Below are positions 20,256 to 32,200 of a DNA stretch of 39,621 nucleotides, one piece after another (the first letter of the stretch is position 1; every line of letters starts with the position of its first letter). The notes under the pieces were generated by a model. The model was not told the origin of the DNA, made no database searches, and saw only the letters and a program-made list of their open reading frames with translations. Source of the stretch: Amoebophrya sp. AT5.2 (lineage: Eukaryota > Sar > Dinophyceae > Syndiniales > Amoebophryaceae); contig RXOD01003888.1 of the NCBI GenBank assembly GCA_005223375.1, positions 1 through 39,621 on the forward strand. The letters run 5' to 3'. Both the position numbers and the translations under genes were made by a program.

Positions 20256-23200
20256 TCAACAATGCGGTGACCATCCGCTGAACATGAGCGCCATTTCGTC
20301 TGGGTTTTCCGCCTTGTTGATGAGGAAGTCGACGAAGGAGGGGACGTTTTGGAACTGCATGTTGTCGTACACACCGGCTCTCAGTCGCAGCTTCTCCTTC
20401 AGCGACAGCAGGCAGTGCTCCGCCTGGAGCGATGTTTCTCTGCTGTTGCTGTTGCTCGGCGCGTTGGCACCATCGACGTGGTCCACGGAGGTCTCGTCCG
20501 ACTGCTTGCTCTTCGCCCACCTTGAGATCGGGTCGTAGCAGAGCACCTCGACTAAGGAGCAGATCAGTTCCGAGTGCTGGATCAGGGTGTCCATCGTCTG
20601 TTCGGCGGTCTTGCGAAACACGCCGTTGTGGATCCCCTGCCAGCCCAACGGGGCCACGAAGTCTCGGGTCAGCCGGAAGGGCACCCGCTCCGGCACCGGC
20701 AGGTAGATCGCAGCATGGTCGAAAATCATCCCAAAATCAATGTGGACCACCTTCCCCGTCTTCAAGCACAGGATCACATTGTTCGTGTGCCGGTCGCCGA
20801 TGCCAAGCACGTACCCCGCAATCGAAGTCACCGCCAACGACTGCGTGTACGCGCGGAGAGCGTCGAAATGGGCATGATGCGTCGGGGAAAACTTTTCGTG
20901 GAAAAAAAAGTGCAGCACAGGGTGGAACTGGGGGAAAACCTCGTCCTTGAGAACCGCGCGGCGACACTCGTCGGACCCGTAGCGCAACCCGGTTTCGGGG
21001 TGGGTCGGGCCATCTCGGTTTCGAAACTGCCCGCCACTGTCGTGGGCAGAGCGGATTTTGAGGCCCGCGGTTTGGTGCCACATGTCGTGCGGAAAGTACC
21101 GGTTGTGCGCGCCGTCGTATAACCGATGGCCCATGCTTGCTGATGTGGCGTGTACTTCAGTGTCGTGCCGAACTACCTTCACCTCAATCGCCCGCGGTGG
21201 ATTCTGTGGTACGTCATTGACGGCCAAGGCGTCCATCCATGGTGCGAGTTCAGTTTTGGGTAGGAGCTTGAGCTTCGATGGTTTTATTTTATGAATGTAC
21301 GTATAGCATGAGATCGATCCGGCAGCGCCCGGCCCGGGCCGTGTTGCTGTCGCTAGAAAGATATCCACATCTTCGAGTGCGACCTGTTCACTACCTACTC
21401 GAGCTAGACAATGAATCGGAGAACGACCACATCGACAAGAAGTGCAAACACTCGCATTCTGCATCTGCAACATTCTGCAATTATAAGTATTCGTATAGAA
21501 GTACTTCTCGATTTTGTGGTCCATGCGCCCAGTTCCCGAACGTGGTCGTCCCGAGCACCCACTCGATGACTCCCTGGCACGGCCCCAGCGGGCGGACGAG
21601 GTAGGTCCGCAGACTGTCGTTCAGCACGGGGGTCAGCTGCCGGACCTGCTCGAAGATCTGCTCGATGAGGCAATCCCCTTACAAAAGCGTCGGTAGTGAG
21701 ATCGAACCACATTCTGACTGGAATTCGGTTCATATTTCTATTTGCCTTTCATCCGCTTGCGGCTTCGCTTGCCAGATCACACATATGAACACGACACTAC
21801 ACTAGATCGCCAAGAGGGGGTGGGGGACGGGCAATCGGCTGCCTTCTTTTTCGCAGGTTGTGGAAGGCTTCCGCAGGCCAGGGCCGCAAAAATCAGCGAC
21901 CACAGACACACAGCGGCTCTGCAGACGCCTGCTTCCTACTCACATTTACGCTCCCAAAAAAACCGGCTACCTAACCCAACGCTCTTCTTGATTTCTGGAG
22001 CCATTTCGGCAGATGCATTTGCTGGTTCAAATAGCAACACATCAACAGCTATTTTTTTATAATATACATATAGCATCCATGAGGATGACAAAGAAATATT
22101 GTGAGCGTGAGGATGTCGCGCTCGCTCCGCCAGAACCAAGTGTGGGGCTGTGCCTTCAATCAGGCCCACAGGGATCGGCTGCTCTCCTGCGTCTCCCTGC
22201 AAATACGAGCCGGAGCCACAACATCCAAATAAGAAAGTATCACCTTGAGAAGCGGTCGGCCCCTCACTACCGACTGCTGATCTATGTAATCCTGGCGCGG
22301 GTCGTCGTTTCCCTTCACCAGGTGCTTGCAGACCTTTCCGGCTACGGTGGTGAGCGTGAAAATCCGGGGATTGCTGATTCCGGACCCGACGTAGTTGTAG
22401 AAGTCGGGCCAGTGGGCGGTTAAATCTCCGGGCGTGAACTCGTAGTGCACGTCTGAGTGCGCGGTGATTGGCGGCAGAATTTTGCAAGCCCTCTTCGCGG
22501 CGTCGTGCACCGGCTTTGGGATCACCTTTCGCTGGATTTGATTACCACCCATGACGCCGTGGAAGTCGTCGTTCACGCGCTGAATTTTCAGCTTGTTGTC
22601 CTTGCAGTCCCCGGGCTGCGGCGCCGTGCACTGCACGTACCAGTTCCACACCGCCTCCATCGCGTCGATGCGCTCGTGCAAGGAGGTCGTGGCGATTTGC
22701 TCCGCCTTCATCCGCTTGTCGCCGTAGAAGGCCTTGTACTTGCTCGGCTGACGGAACTCGTCCTCGGACGTCCCGCGCGTCTGGGCCGTGCTGGGGGCGT
22801 AGAGAAAAAAGTGCCCGCAGTTCCGCGGATCGCTGAAACACGACTTCTGGACGTCGCGGAGGAGCGACACAAACCTATCGCCGTACCGCTGCGCACCGGT
22901 ACCGCTGCCGCCGTTGCGCATTGACTCGAGCACGTCGGCCATTTTTCGGTCCCGCCGCGCGCGCTCGCCAGCCGAGACTCCCGTGCTTCCGTCGAGGGAG
23001 CTCGCGTCGTGCTTCGCCTGCCGTACCGAGTCTGCAGCATCTGCGGCTACTGCGGATGCCCTCTTCACAAGAAGCACATCGTCGCGCAAAATTCGCGCTA
23101 ACTCTTGCGGATCTTGATCTTGCTGCCCACCATCAAGTAGGGACGATTTGCTCCTCGGCGCTGCAGCCGCACTTGCTGCACCAGCGCTCGCAACGTTACA

Positions 23201-26200
23201 AGACGCGTGCCCTCCGGAACTCGTGGGGTGGTCGCTGCATAGTGCTTGAATTTTGCATGTTTGCCCTGCTACAAACCATAACAGCGAGTTTTGGCCGCCT
23301 TCGGCCGCCGCCAATCCCCGCACCCACAACAGCGCGCGCTTCTTCGCTTCGTCCAAGATGACGCGTGCCGCCTCCGGCTTCTTCTCCGGATTCGTACCGG
23401 TCGGACCGAGTTGACGCAAGTACTGATCGGAAGCCACGTAGGTGTCTGCGTACATCAGCGGCAGCAGCACGGGCAGCGCTTCGAAGGGGTAGTTCACCAC
23501 CATCCGGACGAGAATTTCGTGTACGAGATTCTGGAAAACCGCGTTCCTGCTCAAATTCTCCCTGTGCTCGCCCTTGCGATCTGGCTTTCTGGCGCCGTCG
23601 GTGGGAAGCGAACCTCCCCGCGCGCTTGAGGATGATGCAGATGACGGCGGGTCCAGGGCTGCTGCTCCAGTGGCTGCACCAGGGCCTTTTTTCAGCACAA
23701 CCCGCGGCGGCCGCGGCGCTGCCGGTTTATTAGGCTGAACAACCGGCGGCGGCGATGGGTCTTTGTGGAGGAGGCTGACGCGACTTGCGATTTGGCGCAA
23801 AAACGAGACCAGCGGCTTGAGCTTCAGCCCGTCTTTTCTCAAGGAGCTGTCGAGGATAGGCGTCACAACGTCCGGGTTGTTGAACCAAATCACGAGGAGG
23901 CGGCTGGTAATCAAATTCAGCCGCAGAAGCCACTTCGCGCGGCCAGAAGCTGAAACTGAAATCAACTGGCTCGATGTGTTCGTGCTCGTGTTGGTCGTGC
24001 CAGCGCTCGGGCCTTCAGAAGTGTCGGCAGTCCCAGAAGCAAGACCATCTCCCGCACAACCACCTTCCCCGGCCACGTGATACCCGTGCATTAGCCGCTT
24101 TCCCGCGTAGCCGTCGTCGAAAAGCGACAGACACCTGCACAGCGCGGAGGCGGTTGCGGTCAAGTACTCGACTTGCTTCTTATCAAAGGCTTTTGCATTT
24201 TCCAGTTCTTTTCGCATGCTATTTTGATTCTTTTTGTTCGCCGCTGCCGCCATCTCCTTGAGCTTTCTTTTCTCGTCCGCCGTCTCCTCGCTAGCCTTCA
24301 GCATGTCGTCCAACACTTGAGCGTACTGCAGGAAAGGCTTCAAATAGAGAAATTGCCGCTCGGGTGCAGCTGCTGTTGCTCTTGAAGATGTTGCTGTTGC
24401 CGAACGATGTTGAATTGCGTGCAGCGCGTCTTTTGTTGCTTCCTCGAGAAGTTTGCTCCCCTCTATCTGGCGCCCGATTTTGTGCGTCCAGGCGCCCAAC
24501 CGCGACAGCACTTTCGCGTGAAACATGTCGAAGCGGGCGCCGCCGGGAGAGTACGGCGAGGAGGTGAAGCCGAATGTTGCACCGGCGAGGTTATTGGGCT
24601 GCTGCCGATACAGCGAGTCTTCTCCCGAGTTGACGCTTATCCTTGCCGCAGCATCGAGTTCTTTGCGGACCTGTTCCAGGACCTTAACGGCGCGGTCTCG
24701 GTCCGGACCGCCGGACTCCCACCAACATGCGGCGATCTGGTAGTCGCGCTGCTGTTTCAGGAGGAAGATACGCGAAAGATCATGAATCGGAAAGGACAGT
24801 GAGGCTTGGATCTCATTTTTCGCACGACTCGTCGCCGAGGCGCCGTGCTGCCCGTGGGAGGTCGAAGTCGCTGTGTAGTTAGCGTTGCGGTTTGACGTTA
24901 GTGTCACGGCTTGCGCCACTTGTTTCAGGTACGCGTGGTTCGGAAGAACCGCAGGCGGTCTCATCTGACCACTCTGTTGATGTACTGAAGATAGGCCTGC
25001 TTCATACTCTCTGCTGACGCCGTCTGCCAGAACTTGGCACGCCTTTTCGCACTGGCCCCGCACTTGGCGCAGCAATTTCGCGTACGCGATGGAGTTCACC
25101 AGGCTCGCTTCGTAGAAAGTGCGCAAGACGGCGAGCGGCTGGCGCTGCTTCTGCGCGAGCTGGGTCGCCCGGTCGTCCCGAGGGTTCACGGCGTATTCCG
25201 AAACCGAGCCAAACAACCCGTGCAGAGACGCTGCTGAAGCGCCTGGCGAACTTCGCTGCATCTCCCCGACTTTTCGCAGCAAAATGGCGCTGCGAACGGC
25301 GAGAAGCGGCTCCAGAGCACCGATCGCATACAGGTCGACAGAATACTTGTTCGAGGACCTGACGACAGGCACAGACGCCCCGCCTACAGGATTTCGTCTA
25401 GCTGACGCCTCTGCGCCAGTAATTCCGTTTGCAGACGACGCAGCTCCTGAGGAGCAAGACGGAGAAATGACCATGTTGTCACTCGCCAAACTACTGGCGT
25501 TGCTATTTCCTTTTGCCGCCGCGGCACCACGACCATCCCGCCCTCCGGCGTCGGCGGAAATCTTCTGGTGCGACGCGGACGCCACGTGCAGTACCGCCGC
25601 GGAGTCCTGCAAAACGTACTGCGCGTAGGCGGAGGGCGTGCTGGTTCTACTGATGGCTCGACGAACGTCGGCGAGAATCTGCGCATCCACTGCGGCGTTC
25701 ACGAAACGTCCCTTGCCCAGAAGATCATGTTGCACAAAATTGAGCCCGACACTCACGTAGTCTTCCGACGAGTGGCGCAGAGCCGCCGCCACTGCCGTCT
25801 GAAGACCCACAACTCGGCAGGTAGTGGAGGCGCTGGCGTTGCTTCCAGATGCTGTGGGAGGCTGAGCGGGACTGAAAGCGACCGGCTGGCTACTGGAGGA
25901 AGAACCACGAAGGAGGTCCCCTTGTTGCGATGGCCCGGTTCCAATGCTGTTGTTGAGTTGTTGACTCTGGGTGGTACCAGAGGTGGTGCCTTCAGTGCGT
26001 AGTTCTCGAGCAGAGGCGTTGCCGTCTGTTTCCCACTGCCCCAGATGGACTAGCGCTTTCGCTGCTTCCTCAAGGAACGTCGCATCCTCCGCGCCAGCAG
26101 CTCCTGCTGGCGCGGGGGACGAAAAAGAGTAAGCGTCAGCGTGGCCGTTCTGCAGCTGCAGTAGCAGCGGTGCCCCGCGTCCGCCTCCGTAGATAAGCGG

Positions 26201-29200
26201 CAGCCCTCCGCAGAGACTTTCCATTCTGGCACCGCGCAATGCTTTATCAACCTGTTCCCGGTACACAGACATCCACAACCTTGTATTCGGCCCAATCCTT
26301 CTATCATCCAGCGCTCGCGCTCTCGCTGCCGCCGAGAATGGCGCCAAGATCAGCCGCTGCGACAAGTGCCCACTGCTCTTCTCCACGACCATGTTGCGCG
26401 TCGCAACCAAGGCCGCTACGGAAGAAGTTTCTGTTGCAGGACAATGCATCTTCATGTTCGTTCCCCTTCCCGCTGCGGCAGTAGAACTACTGCCCGGGCG
26501 TTCGCCAAACAAACTTCCGTCGCCATCATCCGCATTTTCCCCATCGTCCTCGTCGAGGTACGCCGACGGCTCCCGCGTCGCGCCCCGGCCGGTGCCGTTC
26601 GTCATTCCCCAGCCCGCGACCTGCAGGTGGTCCAGGGGGTTCCCCAGCCGGCTTTTGATTTCGGTGTAGAGTTCCGTCCTTCGCAGCTGCGTCTCCCCCA
26701 GGTACGCGTCGATCTTCGCGCGCAGCTCCGCGCTCTCGCGCATCCGCTTCTGCTCCTCCTCGTGCGGGCTCCGTTCGCGCAGCTGTCCGGCGCGCGCCAA
26801 CTCCATGTCCACCGTGTACTTCTTCACGCCGACGAAGGCGGCGTTCAGCTGCCGCTTCCGCGTGAGCACTTGCAGCTCGAACTCAAGGTACCAGTGCGCG
26901 GTGGCCGCGTCGTCCACGAACAGACACAGTTCCGCCAAACTCAAATAGTCGAGGAAGTTGCCCTGGCGGCCGCCACTCTCGAAGTTGTTGGGTGTGGTGG
27001 AGGAGAGAAAGTTGAAGAACCAGGGCGAGTCGAGCAGAGCCGTGACGCTGTCGGGCTCGTCCTCGGGCTTCTCGCGGTTGTCGATCTTGCTCGCCATCTG
27101 GCGGACGCGCTTCACAGAGAGGAGCACGAGGTTCGTGAGCGCAGTGCTGAAGTGCGACAGCTGAGGCCCAAAATCCTCTGCGGCTGGGGGATGGACAACA
27201 GTAACAGTTGGAGATGGAGTAGTTCGTGCAGTACGGGCGGTCCTCGGCCCGCCGTCTGCTCCGGATGCCGAGACACGACCTCCTGCGTTAAAACTTCTGC
27301 TCGCCTTTGCGAGCTCAGTCAGCCGCTTCAAAATAGCGTTCCACGCGTGCCCGCAGCTGGCAAACACGTACGAGAAAGCCGCCCGGGCGAACACGACGTC
27401 GTGCAGCGCCAGTAACGCGCACTCGCTCGCCCCCGAAAGTACGTCCACGCGTGGTCCCGGCCGGGCGATGCCCATGTAGTTGTCGCGGACCACCTCCTCG
27501 TTCGCCGGCAGGCTCTCTTTCCCGATGGCTTTCAGGGCGCTGCACACGAACAGCTGGAGAAAAGTGTCGAAGCGGAAGCCGATCGCGCGGAGAAACTGCG
27601 GGTGCAGAAAGTCAAGCCACATGGACAACAAGCCGGGTTCGTTGCGCGCGGCCGTCTTCTTGGTGCTGGCTCCGGCCAACGGCCCTGGTAGGTACGAAAA
27701 GTCGCTCGCCGAGTTCGACCACTGGGTCCAGTGGGAGTCTCGCTCGTACGAGGAGCTACACGCAGCGGAATCGAACAAGCCGTCATCAAACCCACGTGGT
27801 CGACCACCCCACAACCTTTGTAGGTCATTCAGGTTCAGGCTGTTGTCGCTACTCCCGCCACGGATCGACGGCTCGAAACTGCCCGAGGCGGTTGGGTTCT
27901 GGTTATTCGGGTGGGGATTGCTGCCAAGATCCATCGGAGCAGAGCCGGAGGCCGCCGTGCCAGGTGTGGGACCTGTCTTGTCATGCGCGGATCCACCGGC
28001 GGCGTCTGCTTGTTTTACCTGCTGATCTCCCGCGCCCCCGTTCTTGGCAGAATCGGTCTCGCCATCCTCGAGCATGTGGTGGCGCTGCAAAACCACGCCG
28101 ATGCATCTCGCTTCGAACGAACAAGTAGATGTTGGAGTTGATTGATTTGCAACGGCAAACTCCGGCGTTTTCGAAAAAAAATCCCCCACGCCGGCTGCCC
28201 GGACGACGCCCTCCACTGCAGTGCCAATGGAAAAATCGTTCGCAAACAAACTTGGAATCGACTTTCGCCATACCGGCGCGACCGTCCGGCGGTCGAGAAA
28301 CTTGCAGACCACCGTAACGCGGTGCTGCTTTTTTTGGCTTGATGCGCTTTGGCCGTCGGTAGGTGTCTCGCCAGACAGAATACTGGAGGCAGGCAGCTTT
28401 TCAATTTTCATTTCCTCCGGCACTAAAAAGCTCTCCAAACGTTCTCCGCTCTTTTCCAGCGCCACTTTCGCGGCCTCTTCCGCGGCGCTTGTTGCAGCTG
28501 CTGCGCTTCCCGCTGCCGCTTGTTCTTCGAAAACGGGCGCAACTGTCGAGGACACTAGCGCTTCGGCCGCCTTCTGTACGAGAGCCCTTTCTTCGGGCAC
28601 CCATTGCGCCAGCGCGTGTAGATAGGGCGTCACGGGAAGGCCTGGGTCATGATCCGCGGCAGAACCTCCTCCCACGACCAGGAGGGGGTCGCTTCGTGTG
28701 TTTCGCAATAGCGTTTCGTTCAGGTAGAGTTCTACTTCCGCGAAAGCACTGGGGAACGTACGCGTCGCTTGCTTTGCGGCCGTGGCTGCGGCGTCGACGC
28801 CAGCAGCGGTCTCTTTTCTCACATCACCCGCGCCATCGTCTTCACCGACACCGGCTGCATCCGCCCCAGGTCCCGCCGCCGCCTGCAGCTGGCTCATGAT
28901 TTGCATTGACAACAGCCTCAGCGTCCGGTTTGGGTGCGCGATCAGCTGCTGGAGACGGAGCACGGCGAAGATCAAAATCCGGCGGCGGCCCAACGCGCTG
29001 CCATCGAGGGCGCCGAAGCTGCCAGGGCCGCCGCCGTGCGGATGCGCGGCCGGAGGATAAGGACTTCCGATATCTAGACGCTCGCGATAGTTCATCCCTA
29101 GCTCCTTCATCGTGATGTCGAGCGATAGCAAGAAGGCCGGATCCCAAAGAGCGTCCTCCAGATTCGAACCTGCGAAATTGCCCGCCGTATCACGAGGACC

Positions 29201-32200
29201 CACGTCGACGCCATTGTCGTGTTCTCCAGATCGAACGCGAGTGTTAGCGTCAGTCCAGTCACCCGTGAGGAAATCGAGGTAGGATCGAGTTCCCGTGCTG
29301 CCCGAGTCGTCGTCATGAACTCCGCCACAATCCTCTTTCGCTTTTCCTCCCACGACAAGGCCCGTCCAATCTGCGTCTTCCACGAATCGCAGAAAGTTGA
29401 CGTTCCCCTCGCGCCTTGCATACTCGAGCAGAGTGCGGCAAGACGGTCGCGTAAAATTCGCCACCGTCACACTAACATCGGCTTCATCTTTTTCGGTCTC
29501 TATTCCAGGTCCAGCTTGGGCCTGAGGATCCGACCCCTCGTCTCTGGTGCTCCTGCGCCTTGTTCCGTTTTCCTTAGCGCCGGCCACGCCAGAGCCAGAC
29601 GAGGCGCTTGACTGGTGTGATAGGTTTAAAAGCCCCTGCTGCACTGGATCGACCACATTCACGCTCTGACTCATTGTGTTTCCGAACTGGTCCAGTGACA
29701 GCTTGCGCCGTTTGCCGCTAGGTTGATCGGAATCTTGATGCAATTCGCCTTTCAGTCCTTCCCGCTCTCGCTTCGGAGCTTCTACTTTTTTATCATCTCT
29801 GAGATCCCCACTCCCGCCTCCCCCCGCGCCAACATCCGTGAAATACCACCCCTCCCCCAGGTGCGGCAGCAGCGATTTCGCCGTCCCCCCAGATTCGGGC
29901 AGGTATTTGCAGTAGTCGTAGTCGCCCGCGTTCGCGGCACACAGGCCCAACACGCTTGTGTACTGCCAGAACGTGTCTGTCGACGGGTCGGAAAGTTGCA
30001 TGCTCTCGAGCACTTTCCCTGCGTGCGGCAGCGTGTCCCGGAAACGGCGCAGCAGGGCCCATTGCGCGGACGCGGTCACACCAGTGGCCCCGTTTAGGTC
30101 TGCTCTCTGCACGTAGTTTGCGAGCTGCCGCTGCGCCGCCTGCGCGGTCTCCATCGTCAGGTTCGCGACCTTGGTCGGATTTCGCAGGCAGATCCCGGTC
30201 GGCTGCAGGAAGGCCTCCGGCTTGTCGCGGATGATCGCGTGCAGACTCGGAAGCATCTTCTTGAGTTTTCTCCCCCCTTCTACCCCAGCACACCCACTCG
30301 TCCCTCCGCGCAGTAAATCCGTTCGGTACAGCATCCCCACCAGGGCCCGCATGGCCGGCTCCTCCGTTCTCACAACGGTTTTCGTCAGCAACCCACAGCA
30401 CCGGTCCACCAGCCTCGCGTGGTCGCTGTACAGCGGCAGTTTCGGCGACATGAACACCGGCTCCAGCAACTCGACGAGAAGGCGGAAGTCCGTGAGCAGC
30501 ATCTGCCGCCAGGTGGCGACGTCCTCGCGCTTTGCGTGGTTACTGATCAGAAGTGGGGCGAACTTCTGCTTCGCAGTCTTCACCGCCACGCTTCTGTCGT
30601 CTTGCCCGAGTGCCTGGGGAGTCTGGAGAAGCTGCAGCACGAAGGGCAACACCGCGATGAAATCGTGTGCGACCAGGGCCTCGTCTGGACGCGTCCCCGG
30701 CGGCAGGTGCTTTCTGGGTGTGTCGTGGTTTCCCACGCCTTCTGCTCCTCCACCGTCTCCGCCCCCCGCTGAAACTCCACCAACTCCGTCACCGCATTTC
30801 TTGCGCTTCTTCGCCTGAGCCTTCGCGGCCAGCCCTCGAACTGGGCTGCTCAGGCGTCGCTTCGAGGAAACAGCGCCTCCACCGAAGGCCGCGCTCGACT
30901 GCAAATTCTCGCTTGCGTTCTGCTTCCCTTCATCGTTTTCCTCACCTCCAGCCTTCTCTTCAGCTTCACCCGAAGATTCTTCACCAACGAATACGCAGGA
31001 CACAGGCGGTATTTCATCGAGATCGCCAGGGGAGCGCTGGCAGAAGAGCTTCAATTTGAAGTACCACGCCCAGAAAAAGGGTCGCACTGCGATAGGGTCG
31101 AACTGGTTGAGAACGTGTTTCACGTACAAAGACTGTCCTTGCCCCTCTCTGAGCGATCCAAAGAAATTGTCGCACCGTTTTCGAAGCAGGTCGACCTTTG
31201 AAGATGTCTCGCGCTGTCCTCCCTCGTCCTTGCGCGCAATGAGCGGCGGCTGGAGCCCGCGCAACTCTTTCCCGAAGCCGAGCGGCGTCACCACCGACAG
31301 CGCTGCAGCAATGTATCGCCCGAGTAGCTCCTCTGCGGAAAACGGTGGAGGCTTCTTCAGCTGCCGTTTCAGAAGTTCTTGGTTTTTCGCGGCAGCCATC
31401 GACGAAGATAAAGATGAGAAACTCTGTTCGAATGGGGCGCCCAGAGAATGCTGCAAGAGCGACGGTCCTGCTGACGAGGAGGAGCTACCGGCGGTCGGAG
31501 AGCCGCCCACACGCACTTTGCCTGTCGCTGCCCAGCCACCCGCCAGCAATCCTTGAAAGACCTCCTCAACCCGGCGACCGCAGGAGAGCACTGCGACACG
31601 CTCCACCAGCCGCCGGCGCTGCAGGGTCTCGCGTGTCACGGCGGTGTCTTGTTCTTGTTCCAGCCCGACCGTATTCAACATCATGTCCGCATCCGCTCGC
31701 AACTCAAGCAGCGACTTCCCGACGATGTTAGGGTCGTTGTAAAGACAGAGGTACTTCGCTACATACATCTCCAGATCCGGTCTACCGCGAGGACAAGAAC
31801 TATCCGTAGTTTTGGTGCCGCAAATGCTGAAGACTTCCTCGAACGGAAACCCCTTGCGGTCGACACTCACCGCGTGCCAGTAGGTATAGAGCTCGATCAC
31901 ATAGCGCGCGTCAAGCCAGCCCTCCCCCACGGCGTCCGTAACCTGGGCGCAAAGCTCGTAAAACCGGCTCCACTGCTGGAACTCCTCGGCGACGATCAAA
32001 GCGGCGGCCAGATACCGCAGCCGCTGGGCCATGTTCGTCTTCGTGCTCGAGTGCAAAATCAGCTGCAGTAGCACCGTCCAGATCAAGGGGTTGGACCGAT
32101 CCTGCCAGATAGCGCCCGCCTTCTTCTCCGTGCCTTCTTCCTCAACGGAACACACGGGCCAGGGAAGTACGGTCACAATCTGCTCGTCGAGCGGCAGCGG

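Noticed and set aside
26366..27415. 349-codon plus-strand frame
   Set aside because: Antisense to the ATM exon, Arg-rich and without motifs; expected shadow in GC-rich coding DNA.
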